Below, piece after piece: positions 7,857 to 17,096 of a stretch of 64,000 nt of DNA (its first letter is position 1; every line of letters starts with the position of its first letter). The DNA is from Bacteroidota bacterium (lineage in GTDB: Bacteria; Bacteroidota; Bacteroidia; NS11-12g; UBA9320). The notes under the pieces were generated by a model. It worked only from the letters and a program-made list of their open reading frames with translations, had not been told where the DNA came from and made no database searches. The position numbers and the translations under genes were made by a program. Location: NCBI GenBank assembly GCA_947468275.1, contig CANIKO010000014.1:40240-104239 (forward strand), given 5' to 3'.

Positions 7857-9116
7857 ATGAACAGAGTGATTAGGATAATGGCAGTTTTTGGGATTGTAAC
7901 CCTATTTAGTTGTATGGGCCAAGATCGTGGTGAGTTAACAGGCGTACCAGGTCGTAAGCCTTGGTTTCACCCTCAACCTTACGGTACAATCTATGTGCCT
8001 ACAGGTACTTTCCACACAGGTCAAAGTGATCAGGATATTTTCCGCTCATATATAGCACCTAATAAGCAGGTTTCAATTCATGCAATGTGGGTTGATGAAA
8101 CTGAAATTACGAATAATGAGTATCGTCAGTTTGTATACTATGTTATAGATTCATTAGCACGTACTATTGGTGAACAAGTTACTGAAGTAGATAATGCTGG
8201 TGATAATTATACAATATTAGATTATAAGAAAAGAGTAGATTATAAGAATGAAGATCTTGATCAGTTGTATTATACACCGGGTCAAAGATTTCGTCATAAA
8301 AAACAATATGATACTGATAAGTTGATTTTTACTTATCAATGGATTGATTATCGTGAAGCTGCCGCCACACAAAAGGTTCCAGGACAAGATCACCGTGCGA
8401 AATTTGTGAAAACTGCCATTGTTCCAATATACCCAGATACGCTTTGCTGGATACGTGATTTTGCTTTCAGTTATAATGAACCAATGACCCGTCAGTATTT
8501 TTGGCATCCAAAATATGATGATTATCCGGTAGTAGGTGTAAATTGGAAGCAAGCAAAGGCATTTTGCAAATGGAGAACCGAATGGTTGAATCGCTATTGG
8601 GAAGATATAGGACAGCCAATTACAGAAGAATTCCGTTTGCCAACAGAATTCGAATGGGAATATGCTGCCCGTGGAGGAAGAGATAATAATATGTATCCAT
8701 GGGGTGGACCATACACACGAAATAGTAAAGGTTGTTTTTTAGCTAACTTTAAACCTAACCGTGGTGATTATATGGGAGATGGTGGAATGTATCCTGTTCG
8801 TTCTGATGCTTATTTTCCTAATGATTACGGATTATACAATATGGCTGGTAACGTAGCTGAATGGACTATAAATGCTTATTCTGAATCAACTCATCAGTTT
8901 GCACACGATCTTAATCCAGATTATCAATATGATGCTAGAGAAGATGAAACAATTTCAATGAAGAGGAAAGTGATTCGTGGTGGTTCTTGGAAAGATATTG
9001 CCTATTTCATTCAAAATGGTAGTAGAACCTACGAATATCAAGATACTTGTAAGTCTTATGTAGGATTTAGATGTGTACAAACCTATATTGGAAGATCTGC
9101 ATTAGACAAAAAATAA
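7857..9116 (+). CDS. gldK: T9SS ring lipoprotein GldK/PorK
   Basis: An outer membrane lipoprotein of the periplasmic T9SS ring. The lipobox LFSC places the lipidated cysteine at residue 19. The rest is a formylglycine-generating-enzyme (FGE/sulfatase-modifying) fold: WVDETEITNNEYRQFV, VVGVNWKQAKAFCKWR, LPTEFEWEYAARGG, NMAGNVAEW, and VIRGGSWKD toward the C-terminus. This fold is structural in GldK, not enzymatic. GldK partners with GldN. A weaker promoter candidate (TTG at 7797, TATAATTG at 7819-7826) could add transcription within the 127 nt gap after porP. Confidence 0.95.
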   Translation: MNRVIRIMAVFGIVTLFSCMGQDRGELTGVPGRKPWFHPQPYGTIYVPTGTFHTGQSDQDIFRSYIAPNKQVSIHAMWVDETEITNNEYRQFVYYVIDSLARTIGEQVTEVDNAGDNYTILDYKKRVDYKNEDLDQLYYTPGQRFRHKKQYDTDKLIFTYQWIDYREAAATQKVPGQDHRAKFVKTAIVPIYPDTLCWIRDFAFSYNEPMTRQYFWHPKYDDYPVVGVNWKQAKAFCKWRTEWLNRYWEDIGQPITEEFRLPTEFEWEYAARGGRDNNMYPWGGPYTRNSKGCFLANFKPNRGDYMGDGGMYPVRSDAYFPNDYGLYNMAGNVAEWTINAYSESTHQFAHDLNPDYQYDAREDETISMKRKVIRGGSWKDIAYFIQNGSRTYEYQDTCKSYVGFRCVQTYIGRSALDKK

Positions 9117-9176
9117 GGTTATAATTACTAAATAGAAATTAAATAAATATAAACAAATTAAATAAAAATTAAGAAC

Positions 9177-9809
9177 ATGAGTAAAAGTGTATTTGAAAGC
9201 AAAGGGTTTAAGAAATTAATGGCCATGTCATATGGTTTGGGTGCTTCTATCGTTATTATTGGAGCGTTATTCAAAATCATGCATTGGCCTTTAGCAGATC
9301 AATTTTTAATTGCAGGTATGACAACAGAAGCGATAATTTTTGCTATATCGGCATTTGAACCTATACATCAAGAATTGGATTGGACGCTAGTATATCCTGA
9401 ATTAGCAGGAATGGATGCTGGTCCTAAGAAAAAAGCAGATCCAGTAGCTCAACAATTAGATAAAATGCTTGCTGAAGCTAAAATTGGTCCAGAATTGGTT
9501 GAAAGCCTAGGAATAGGTTTGAAATCATTAAGTACTAACGTAAGTAGTATGGCTGATTTGTCAAATGCTACTATTGCCACTAAAGAATATGCTGAAAATG
9601 TACAAAATGCTTCAAAAAGCATTAATTCTATGACATCAACGTATTCACGTGCGGTTGATGCATTAAATTCATTAGCAGATTCTACAGAATCTTTGAAAAA
9701 CGTTTCTGGTCAAATTGATGGTGTTGGTCAAACATTTACAGATCTTCAAGGTAATTTATCTGCTTTGAACAAGGTTTACGGTGGCATGTTGACTGCCATG
9801 AGACCATAG
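9177..9809 (+). CDS. gldL: T9SS motor subunit GldL/PorL
   Basis: An inner membrane protein of 210 residues that forms the proton-motive-force-driven rotary motor of the T9SS with GldM. Two transmembrane helices lie near the N-terminus (about 15-35, YGLGASIVIIGALFKIMHWP, and 40-58, FLIAGMTTEAIIFAISAFEP). The cytoplasmic remainder is helical and rich in Ser/Asn/Ala. E62 sits at the end of the second helix within the conserved SAFEP. The gene is 60 nt after gldK and 41 nt before gldM. Confidence 0.95.
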   Translation: MSKSVFESKGFKKLMAMSYGLGASIVIIGALFKIMHWPLADQFLIAGMTTEAIIFAISAFEPIHQELDWTLVYPELAGMDAGPKKKADPVAQQLDKMLAEAKIGPELVESLGIGLKSLSTNVSSMADLSNATIATKEYAENVQNASKSINSMTSTYSRAVDALNSLADSTESLKNVSGQIDGVGQTFTDLQGNLSALNKVYGGMLTAMRP

Positions 9810-9850
9810 TGATTTTTTTTAAACTTAACAATTAATTAATAATATAAAAT

Positions 9851-11431
9851 ATGGCAGGTGGAAAAACATCAGCAAGGCAAAAAATGATTAACATGATGTA
9901 CCTCGTGTTAACAGCTCTTCTGGCATTAAATGTGTCAAAAGAAATTTTGAAGGCCTTTCACTTGATGGAAGTAAGTTTTAATAAAGCTAATGATAACGTA
10001 AGTAAGAAAAATAAAGGACTTATTTCAGCTTTGGAGGATCAAATGAAAAGTAGACCTGAGGTGGTAAAACCTTACCTAGATAGGGCTAAAGAAGTTCGTA
10101 AAACTTCTGAGGATTTTGTAGGTTATATAGAAGATCTAAAAAAGCATCTTGTCAGTAACACAGAAGGTCGTAAAGAGAATAAACCAGGTGAAATTAAAGG
10201 CGAAACTGAGTTAATAGAAGCAGATAATATTGAACTTCATGCTCATTATTTATTTAAAAATCCAGGGGATGCCAAAGCAAAAGAATTAACAAATAAAGTT
10301 AATGATACTCGTGAAAAATTCTTGGCTCTTTTAAAAACTTCAAATGGTGTAGTGGTTAAGGAATCAGATATTACTAGAATTAAATTACTCACAAATCTGA
10401 AAACGGATTATGATAAGACGAATTATGCTGGTTGGGCTGAAATGTTTTTTGAACATTCACCTCTTGCTGGTGTAATAACTATGCTTTCAAAAATTCAGAA
10501 TGACTGTAGAAATACTGAGGCTGATATTATTGATTTATTAGCAAGTAGTGTAGATGTTGACAAAGCTACGTTTGATCGTTTAGAGGCAAAAGTTATAGCA
10601 AGTTCATCTGCTGTAATGGTAGGTTCTGAATATAGAGCAGAAGTTTTGTTAGTAGCTTCAAATTCAACTTCAGATAATCCAGTAATTGTTGGAGGGAGAG
10701 AATTACCAATGGAAGAAGGGGCAGGTGTTTATACTGCTCGTCCTTCAAATGCTGGTTCTTTTACATGGGGTGGAGTTATTAGGGTTAAAGGTCCTTCTGG
10801 AGTTAAAGACTATGATTTCAAGGCTGATTATCAGGCTTTTCAAGGTGGAGCGACAATTTCAGCGGATGCTATGAACGTATTGTATATAGGTTTAGATAAT
10901 CCAATTTCAATTTCTGCTGCTGGTTATTCTCCTGAAGATATAGTAGCTACTATGACTGGAGGTTCTCTTACTAAAGGTGCAAAAGGTGCTTATTCAGCTA
11001 AAGTAACTACAGCTGGTAAAGCAGTGATTAACGTGTCTGTTAGAATGAAAAAAGATAACAGCGTTAGACCAATGGGTTCTAAAGAATATAGAATAAAATC
11101 AGTTCCTAAACCAGAATCTATGTTTGGAACTTTGGAAAGTGGTTCAGCTCCTGCAGCTGCTCTACTAGCTCAAAATACCATTCGTGCAGTACTACCAAAT
11201 TTTGTTTTCGAAGGTGTAACTTTTACTGTAACAAAATACAGCGCATTATATGTTCCAAAACGTGGAAATGCGGAAGGTGTTGCCGGAGTGGGTTCTGCTA
11301 TAACTACTCAGTTAAAGAGTTTTATAACAAGAGCTAAAAGAGGTGATAAGGTTTTAGTGGACGAGATAGAAGCAGTAGGTCCTGGAGGTATTAAAAAGAG
11401 ATTGGCTCCAATAGCCATCACAATTTTATAA
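9851..11431 (+). CDS. gldM: T9SS motor shaft protein GldM/PorM
   Basis: GldM has 526 residues, a usual size for the family. The N-terminal start MAGGKTSARQKMINMMY is followed by a single transmembrane helix (about 17-33, LVLTALLALNVSKEILK); this opening is characteristic. The periplasmic part holds the helical D1 region (to about residue 215) and then beta-sandwich domains D2-D4, ending in the P-L-A-P-I-type tail (KRLAPIAITIL). It transmits rotation from the GldL/GldM inner membrane motor to the GldK/GldN ring. The gldN start codon follows 5 nt after the stop. Confidence 0.95.
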   Translation: MAGGKTSARQKMINMMYLVLTALLALNVSKEILKAFHLMEVSFNKANDNVSKKNKGLISALEDQMKSRPEVVKPYLDRAKEVRKTSEDFVGYIEDLKKHLVSNTEGRKENKPGEIKGETELIEADNIELHAHYLFKNPGDAKAKELTNKVNDTREKFLALLKTSNGVVVKESDITRIKLLTNLKTDYDKTNYAGWAEMFFEHSPLAGVITMLSKIQNDCRNTEADIIDLLASSVDVDKATFDRLEAKVIASSSAVMVGSEYRAEVLLVASNSTSDNPVIVGGRELPMEEGAGVYTARPSNAGSFTWGGVIRVKGPSGVKDYDFKADYQAFQGGATISADAMNVLYIGLDNPISISAAGYSPEDIVATMTGGSLTKGAKGAYSAKVTTAGKAVINVSVRMKKDNSVRPMGSKEYRIKSVPKPESMFGTLESGSAPAAALLAQNTIRAVLPNFVFEGVTFTVTKYSALYVPKRGNAEGVAGVGSAITTQLKSFITRAKRGDKVLVDEIEAVGPGGIKKRLAPIAITIL

Positions 11432-11436
11432 AAAAG

Positions 11437-12255
11437 ATGAAAAGTATGCGTCATATAATTCTTGCAGTTGTTATGTTTTGCACTTTAGGAAGTGCTATGG
11501 CTCAGTATGAAGATTGGACATTTCCAAAAACTGCTGTAGCTGAACGTAAAGTTATTCCTTACAGATATATCCGTGAGGCTAATGTTCGATGGTCAAAACG
11601 TATTGACAGGGTTATTGACGTTCGTGAAAAAATGAATAAAATTATGGATTGGCCTCGTAGTCCTTTTTACAGGGTTATCCATGATAATGTAATGAAAGGT
11701 GTTTTAAAACCTTATCGTAACGATTCATTAACATCAATTTATACTCCAGAAGAGATTCTTAAAAGAGGCACAAGAGATTTTGTTACTCAGGTGGAAAATC
11801 TTACGGATCCTGATAATCCAATAGATTCAACAGTTACAATTCCATTTGATCCTGCTTCTATAAAGAAATATAGAATTATGGAAGATTGGATTTTTGATCA
11901 CAATTATTCTGACTTTAGAGCTAAAATAATAGCAATAGCTCCTTTATTCAAACCTATTTTTGCCGGGGTCGAATTAGGAGAACAACCTATTTATTGGGTT
12001 AAAATGGAGGATTTAAGACCAATTATTGTAAATGTGGAGTTATTTAATGCTGATAATGATGCTGCTAGATTATCTTACGATGATTTCTTTCAAATGCGAC
12101 AGTTTTCAAGTTATATTGTTAAAGAGTCTAACATGTATGATATGGATATAAATTTATTTGATGAATTTAAAGATGATGGAATCGCAGCCCAATTAGAAAG
12201 TGATAGGATCAAAAATGATTTGTTCATCCTAGAGCATGATTTATGGCAATACTAG
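11437..12255 (+). CDS. gldN: T9SS ring protein GldN/PorN
   Basis: A periplasmic protein of 272 residues that forms the large outer membrane-associated ring with GldK and contacts GldM. The signal peptide is clear (MKSMRHIILAVVMFCTLGSAMAQ, cleavage around 22-23). The family pattern follows: an early RYIREANVRWSKRIDRVIDVREKMN segment, MEDWIFDHNYSDFRAKIIAIAP, and the C-terminal VKESNMYDMDINLFDEF. It is the last gene of the operon, and a rho-independent terminator lies 22 nt downstream. Confidence 0.95.
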   Translation: MKSMRHIILAVVMFCTLGSAMAQYEDWTFPKTAVAERKVIPYRYIREANVRWSKRIDRVIDVREKMNKIMDWPRSPFYRVIHDNVMKGVLKPYRNDSLTSIYTPEEILKRGTRDFVTQVENLTDPDNPIDSTVTIPFDPASIKKYRIMEDWIFDHNYSDFRAKIIAIAPLFKPIFAGVELGEQPIYWVKMEDLRPIIVNVELFNADNDAARLSYDDFFQMRQFSSYIVKESNMYDMDINLFDEFKDDGIAAQLESDRIKNDLFILEHDLWQY

Positions 12256-12276
12256 ATTCTAGATAATAATATTTTA

Positions 12277-12310
12277 AAGGGTTGTAGAAATACAGCCCTT
12301 TTTTATTTAA
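12277..12310 (+). terminator. Terminator of the porP-gldKLMN operon
   Basis: A 10 bp stem, AAGGGTTGTA (12277-12286) with TACAGCCCTT (12291-12300) and one G-T pair, with the tetraloop GAAA, followed by a T run. Confidence 0.85.
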
Positions 12311-12401
12311 ACAAATTTTACATATGGAATGACGATTATAATTTTTTGTCAGCAATATTTTGTATTCGATTATTTTCATGTATGTTTGGCGTCTAAAAAT
12401 T

Positions 12402-13880
12402 ATGGGAAATTTATTTATTAAGAAGGACATCTATTTACTCACGAAGGAAGCATATGAAAATGATGTTGATGATGAAAAATCTTTAAAAAGAACACTTACT
12501 GCAGGTAATTTAGTTGCCCTTGGTATTGGTGCAATAATTGGGGCGGGTCTTTTTGTTAGAACTGCTGCTGCAGCTGCTAATAACGCGGGTCCTTCCGTAA
12601 CATTAGGTTTTATTATAGCTGCTATCGGATGTGCCTTAGCCGGTTTATGTTACGCTGAGTTCGCAAGTATGATACCCATTGCTGGAAGTGCTTATACTTA
12701 TAGTTATGCAACTATGGGTGAATTTATGGCATGGATAATTGGTTGGGATTTGGTTTTAGAATACGCTTTAGGTGCAGCAACCGTTGGTATTGCTTGGAGT
12801 GAATATCTAAATAAATTATTAGAGTATGTGGGTATGCATATTCCTTATGAATGGTGTCACTCGCCGTTTGAAAATTCTACTTTAGGAGCTACCGGAATCA
12901 TGAATATTCCAGCACTTTTTATTATTTTATTATTATCGCTTTTACTTATTCGTGGAACTAAAGAATCGGCATGGGTAAATGGCATTATTGTAATTACAAA
13001 AGTAGCTATCGTAATTTTATTTATTGTTTTTGGATGGTCATTTATGAATCCGGTAAATCATGCTAACTATATTCCTGAAGCAACAGTTTATATAGATAGT
13101 CAAGGTGTAGATCATAATTATGGAGGTATAATGGGTATTCTAGGGGCAGCAGGTGTAGTGTTTTTTGCTTTTATAGGTTTTGATGCGGTGAGTACTGCGG
13201 CTCAAGAATCAAAAAATCCTAAACGCGATATGCCCATTGGTATTTTAGGCTCATTGGCTATATGCACAGTTCTTTATATATTGTTTGCACACGTTCTTAC
13301 TGGAGTAGCTACAATTGATGATTTTAGAAATCAAGGGAAAGAAGCCTCAATAGCTTATGCAATTAAAACATATATGATTGGTTATGATTGGTTAGCAAAG
13401 TTAGTTACGGTAGCTATTCTAGCTGGTTTTAGTTCTGTTATTTTAGTGATGTTGATGGGGCAGAGCCGCGTATTTTATTCTATGAGCCGTGATGGATTAA
13501 TTCCACCGGTATTTAGTGTATTGCATAAGAAATTTAGAACACCTTATAAATCTAATTTAATATTTTTCGTTTTTGTAGGCAGTTTTGCCGCTTTTGTTCC
13601 TGGAGATATTGTTGGAGATATGACGAGTATTGGAACCTTATTCGCATTTATCTTGGTTTGTGCTGGAGTTATGATATTGCGTAAAACAAATCCTGAAATT
13701 CCCCGTAACTTCAGAACACCCTTAGTGCCTTTAGTTCCTATTTTAGGTATCGTTGTTTGTCTTGCTATGATTCTTGGATTAGGATGGACGAATTGGACTC
13801 GCTTATTGGTTTGGCTTGCAATAGGTTTTGTTATTTATTTTGGATATAGTAGTAAACATAGCAAATTACGTAACCCGTAA
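12402..13880 (+). CDS. APC-family (cationic) amino acid permease
   Basis: An inner membrane amino acid transporter of the APC superfamily, closest to the cationic amino acid transporter/YfnA type. I chose the ATG at 12402 (MGNLFIKKDIYLLTKE, 492 aa); an in-frame ATG 42 nt upstream adds an unlikely extension. The first transmembrane helix carries the substrate-site motif GIGAIIGAGLF. About 12 membrane segments are visible, with the consensus FFAFIGFDAVSTAAQESKNPKRDMP and MGQSRVFYSMSRDGLIP toward the middle. The substrate cannot be assigned. Confidence 0.9.
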   Translation: MGNLFIKKDIYLLTKEAYENDVDDEKSLKRTLTAGNLVALGIGAIIGAGLFVRTAAAAANNAGPSVTLGFIIAAIGCALAGLCYAEFASMIPIAGSAYTYSYATMGEFMAWIIGWDLVLEYALGAATVGIAWSEYLNKLLEYVGMHIPYEWCHSPFENSTLGATGIMNIPALFIILLLSLLLIRGTKESAWVNGIIVITKVAIVILFIVFGWSFMNPVNHANYIPEATVYIDSQGVDHNYGGIMGILGAAGVVFFAFIGFDAVSTAAQESKNPKRDMPIGILGSLAICTVLYILFAHVLTGVATIDDFRNQGKEASIAYAIKTYMIGYDWLAKLVTVAILAGFSSVILVMLMGQSRVFYSMSRDGLIPPVFSVLHKKFRTPYKSNLIFFVFVGSFAAFVPGDIVGDMTSIGTLFAFILVCAGVMILRKTNPEIPRNFRTPLVPLVPILGIVVCLAMILGLGWTNWTRLLVWLAIGFVIYFGYSSKHSKLRNP

Positions 13881-13906
13881 TAATGCGTCGAATAAGTTAA
13901 AAATAA

Positions 13907-13942
13907 AAAACCCTCTGATTATTTAATTCGGAGGGTTTTTTT
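13907..13942. terminator. Bidirectional terminator between permease and DUF2480 gene
   Basis: CCCTC (13911-13915) pairs with GAGGG (13930-13934), and the hairpin is flanked by A and T runs on the two sides. It serves both convergent genes. Confidence 0.8.
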
Positions 13943-13957
13943 TATTGAAAAAATGAA

Positions 13958-14464
13958 TTATTGTTTCTTTTTGTAAATAGGAACTGTGCTACAAGGTTCC
14001 CCGTACATAATACTTCCTACTATTGGAAGTAAAAGTCTAGAAATTTCAACATATGCATTAATAGGAACTGGTAAATTTCCACATCCTTTTATTACAACTT
14101 TTTGATTTCTAAAGTTCTCAAAATCAACCTCTGATAATGCTTTTTGGAATAATGAATTTTCAAGATTATTTAAATCTCCAAATGCATAATGATAAGCGAT
14201 ACTCGAAAGTTTGGAAGCTATAAGCATATATGCCCAAGTAGGAACAATAGCATCTGCAGAGCATATAATTGCCACGTTTTTATTTCTATATTTTTCCCAA
14301 TCATTTACTTTAATAAATTCTCTGAAATCTTTTTCTCTCAGTATCAATCCCATGAAAAGGCAATCTTTTATATCGAAAATTAACCGTTCATTTTTATCAT
14401 AATAATCCTCTAGATTAAAAGTTATTAAACCACTCTGAGCTACTTTATTTATAAGAGTTTCCAT
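13958..14464 (-). CDS. DUF2480 family protein
   Basis: A 168-residue cytosolic protein of the DUF2480 family, which is largely confined to Bacteroidota. Conserved blocks are KVAQSGLITFNLEDYY, FDIKDCLFMGLILREKDFREFI, CSADAIVPTWAYMLIASKL, KVVIKGCG and the C-terminal GEPCSTVPIYKK. Several cysteines are retained (SAD-preceding Cys, GCG, PC). The biochemical function is unknown. It is 32 nt downstream of pyk on the same strand and probably shares its transcript. Confidence 0.88.
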   Translation of the reverse strand: METLINKVAQSGLITFNLEDYYDKNERLIFDIKDCLFMGLILREKDFREFIKVNDWEKYRNKNVAIICSADAIVPTWAYMLIASKLSSIAYHYAFGDLNNLENSLFQKALSEVDFENFRNQKVVIKGCGNLPVPINAYVEISRLLLPIVGSIMYGEPCSTVPIYKKKQ

Positions 14465-14496
14465 ATTAATTCATCAATTATGTTTTAGCTAATTAT

Positions 14497-15957
14497 CTAA
14501 ATAACAACACTCACTTTCAAAGTGTTTGTTCTTTGTTTCAAATGAATAGGCATGCTGGCGCAATTTATTACAATATCATCCTTTTTTACAAAGCCCTTAT
14601 CTTTCAAAAACTCTAAAGCATCACTAATTGTTTTATCCGTACTTTCTTCGTTTTTATAATAAAAACCCCTTACTCCCCAAACGAGATTTAAGGTTCTTAA
14701 AACAGGTTGATTATGGGTGAAAATGAATATATCGCAATTAGGGCGATAAGAACTTATTTTAATTCCAGTATACCCTGAATACGTCATTCCTATTATAGTT
14801 TTAGCCTTCAAGTGTTCGCTCATTCTCACGGCTGTAAAACAAATTTCATCAGAAATAAATGTAGGACTTTCATTAGTTGGCTTAATCCCTTTGTAGTATG
14901 GGTTGGCATTCGACTCCACTTCACTCAATATTTTTTCTACTACTTGAATTGTTTTTAAAGCATGTTTACCCACTGAAGTTTCAGCACTTAGCATAACGGC
15001 GTCGGCCCCATCAAGCACTGCATTTGCCACATCATTTACCTCAGCTCGGGTAGGGGTGGGGTTTTCTATCATGCTTTCCATCATTTGGGTAGCTATTATT
15101 ACGGGCTTGGCAGCTATAATACATTTTTCAACAATCTGCTTTTGAATGATAGGTACTTTTTGCATCGGCATTTCCACACCTAAGTCTCCACGTGCAACCA
15201 TTATTCCATCCGAAACATTTAATATAGCTTCAAAATTTTTAACGGCTTGTGGTTTTTCTATTTTTGCTATGATCCGGGTTCGAGGATTGTGTTCATTAAT
15301 AATTTTTCTTAACCCAATAATGTCTTTTGCTTCTCTAACAAAGGACAGCCCAATCCAATCAATATCATTTTTCAAAGCAAAAAGAAGGTCAATATGGTCT
15401 TTTTCGGTAAGGCTAGGTACAGATAAATTTGAATTTGGAAGATTAAAGCCCTTGCGAGAGGTAAGTAATCCGCCAACTATAACATGGGCCATAACAGAGG
15501 TTTTGTTTATTATTTCAGTAAATTTAAGTTCTATTTTCCCGTCATCCAGCAATACTCTTTCTCCCGGTTTAACATCTTGAGCGAGACTATTATAATTTAT
15601 ATAAATTTTGTGTTTGTTCCCAATACATTTTTCGGTGGTAAGCACAACTTTTTCACCCCGTTTCAATTCGATAAACCCTCTTTCAATTTCGCCTATCCTA
15701 AGTTTTGGTCCTTGTAAGTCACCGAGAATACAAATGTTAGTCCCTAATTCTTCATTTATTTGTTTAATTCTTTCAATAACCTCCAGATGTGCAGCATGTT
15801 CGCCATGTGAAAAATTGATGCGACAAACATCAACACCGGCCTCGATTATTTTTTTTAACATTTCATAGCTAGAAGTGGCGGGACCTATAGTAGCTATTAT
15901 TTTGGTTTTGTTATAACGCGGATAGTTGGTGCCTTTTTGTACTGGCGAAATTTTCAT
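14497..15957 (-). CDS. pyk: Pyruvate kinase
   Basis: The glycolytic enzyme that converts phosphoenolpyruvate and ADP to pyruvate and ATP. It has 486 residues. Hallmarks are TKIIATIGPATSSYEML and RINFSHGEHAAH at the N-terminus, the active-site stretch IIAKIEKPQAVKNF, VARGDLGVEMP, ATQMMESMI and the MLSAETSVGKH loop. The C-terminal allosteric domain is present. The start ATG at 15955-15957 is preceded on the minus strand by a perfect -7 box. Confidence 0.97.
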   Translation of the reverse strand: MKISPVQKGTNYPRYNKTKIIATIGPATSSYEMLKKIIEAGVDVCRINFSHGEHAAHLEVIERIKQINEELGTNICILGDLQGPKLRIGEIERGFIELKRGEKVVLTTEKCIGNKHKIYINYNSLAQDVKPGERVLLDDGKIELKFTEIINKTSVMAHVIVGGLLTSRKGFNLPNSNLSVPSLTEKDHIDLLFALKNDIDWIGLSFVREAKDIIGLRKIINEHNPRTRIIAKIEKPQAVKNFEAILNVSDGIMVARGDLGVEMPMQKVPIIQKQIVEKCIIAAKPVIIATQMMESMIENPTPTRAEVNDVANAVLDGADAVMLSAETSVGKHALKTIQVVEKILSEVESNANPYYKGIKPTNESPTFISDEICFTAVRMSEHLKAKTIIGMTYSGYTGIKISSYRPNCDIFIFTHNQPVLRTLNLVWGVRGFYYKNEESTDKTISDALEFLKDKGFVKKDDIVINCASMPIHLKQRTNTLKVSVVI

Positions 15958-15981
15958 ATTAATTTTAAGAATTAGGGCTCA

Positions 15982-15989
15982 CAAAGGTA
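15982..15989 (-). promoter_or_regulatory. Promoter -7 element of pyk
   Basis: A minus-strand TACCTTTG, a perfect TAnnTTTG match, 24 nt before the pyk start codon. No clear TTTG at -33 was found, so this is a partial promoter call. Confidence 0.5.
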
Positions 15990-16068
15990 TGCTTTATAGG
16001 AAATTTATAATTTATTAATGAGTTATCTTTCTGTTATTTTACAAACAATTAAGATAGACAGGCATTGT

Positions 16069-16497
16069 TCAGAAGTATAATAAATTCCTTATTTTATCAG
16101 ATATTTTCTGAATTTCAATTTCAATAATTGCTTGAACAAATTTTTGTTTAAAAAGCATTTCTTTTACTGATAAAATAGGTTCCAGATTTTCAGGACTAGG
16201 GATTAATATATAATCCAAACCTTTAAATTCTTTACTTAAAATACCTTTGGTTCCCTTGTTTTTAATCAATCTATACGAATTGTTACCTTCGGTATCATTA
16301 TTGGTAAAGCTTATAAAATAGGATTTGTCGGAATTTGATTCAACCTCGAATTCTGCATCTCGTTCAAAATTAAAATAATCCGTAGAATTAAGAAAATGAA
16401 CAAATGAAAGATGCGACGAAGATGAAACTATTCCTAAAATATAGTTTTCACTAGTATCGTCTTCCCATTCTAATATCAGTTTCTTTTTTTTACTCAT
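16069..16497 (-). CDS. IPExxxVDY family protein
   Basis: A small protein (142 aa) of the Bacteroidota IPExxxVDY family, named for a conserved motif. Here the motif reads LSKEFKGLDYIL, a diverged version. It starts MSKKKKLILEWEDD, a typical family opening. That ATG (16495-16497) overlaps the pth stop by 8 nt, which implies translational coupling and argues against a longer upstream start. The function is unknown. Confidence 0.8.
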   Translation of the reverse strand: MSKKKKLILEWEDDTSENYILGIVSSSSHLSFVHFLNSTDYFNFERDAEFEVESNSDKSYFISFTNNDTEGNNSYRLIKNKGTKGILSKEFKGLDYILIPSPENLEPILSVKEMLFKQKFVQAIIEIEIQKISDKIRNLLYF

Positions 16498-17056
16498 TTT
16501 TATTAACCTTTGCCATGGATCTCTCGCAACCCTCAAGTACAAATAGTTCAATAGCTTTTTCGGCTTTTTCGATCCCTTGTTTTACCTGCTCAATTTCATC
16601 ATTGCCCCATTTACCTAAAACAAAATCTACTTGACGGCCTTTTTCGAAATTGTTTCCTATTCCAAATCTAAGACGAGGATATTCATTGGAATTAAATATT
16701 TCATTAATACTTTTTAGCCCGTTATGGCCAGCATCACTTCCTTTTCCTCGCAATCTTAATTTTGCAAGTGGCAAGGCCAAATCATCGGCAATTATCAAAA
16801 TATTTAGGCGGTCAATATTGAATTTGTTGGCCCAATACAATACTGCCTTTCCGCTCAAATTCATATATGTGGTAGGCTTTATGCAATGCAATTGTTTGCC
16901 TTTTAGTTTTATCAAAGCGTAGTTGGCAAGTCGGTCTGAGCTAAAAGTTGTATCATGATTTTGCGCAAAATTATCCAACACGTCAAAACCAATATTGTGT
17001 CGGGTGTGCTCATAATCGGTTCCGATATTGCCTAAGCCTACTATTAAAAATTTCAT
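16490..17056 (-). CDS. pth: Peptidyl-tRNA hydrolase
   Basis: Pth releases tRNA from prematurely dissociated peptidyl-tRNA. The 188-residue protein has the family start MKFLIVGLGNIGTDYEHTRHNIGFDVLD, with the catalytic H20 in TRHN, then KPTTYMNLSGKAV, IADDLALPLAKLRLRGKGSDAGHNGLKSI and the RLRFGIG motif. It is followed by the overlapping IPExxxVDY gene and preceded, 40 nt away, by an FtsX-like permease gene on the same strand. Confidence 0.96.
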   Translation of the reverse strand: MKFLIVGLGNIGTDYEHTRHNIGFDVLDNFAQNHDTTFSSDRLANYALIKLKGKQLHCIKPTTYMNLSGKAVLYWANKFNIDRLNILIIADDLALPLAKLRLRGKGSDAGHNGLKSINEIFNSNEYPRLRFGIGNNFEKGRQVDFVLGKWGNDEIEQVKQGIEKAEKAIELFVLEGCERSMAKVNKNE

Positions 17057-17096
17057 CGTTTGGGTTATTCAGTTATTGTATAGTAAAAATTCATAA

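Noticed and set aside
8217..8552. 111-codon open frame antisense to gldK
   Set aside because: Low-complexity hydrophobic translation opposite a well-supported gene.
15146..15580. 144-codon open frame antisense to pyk
   Set aside because: It is a shadow of the pyruvate kinase gene; it has no family likeness or start context.
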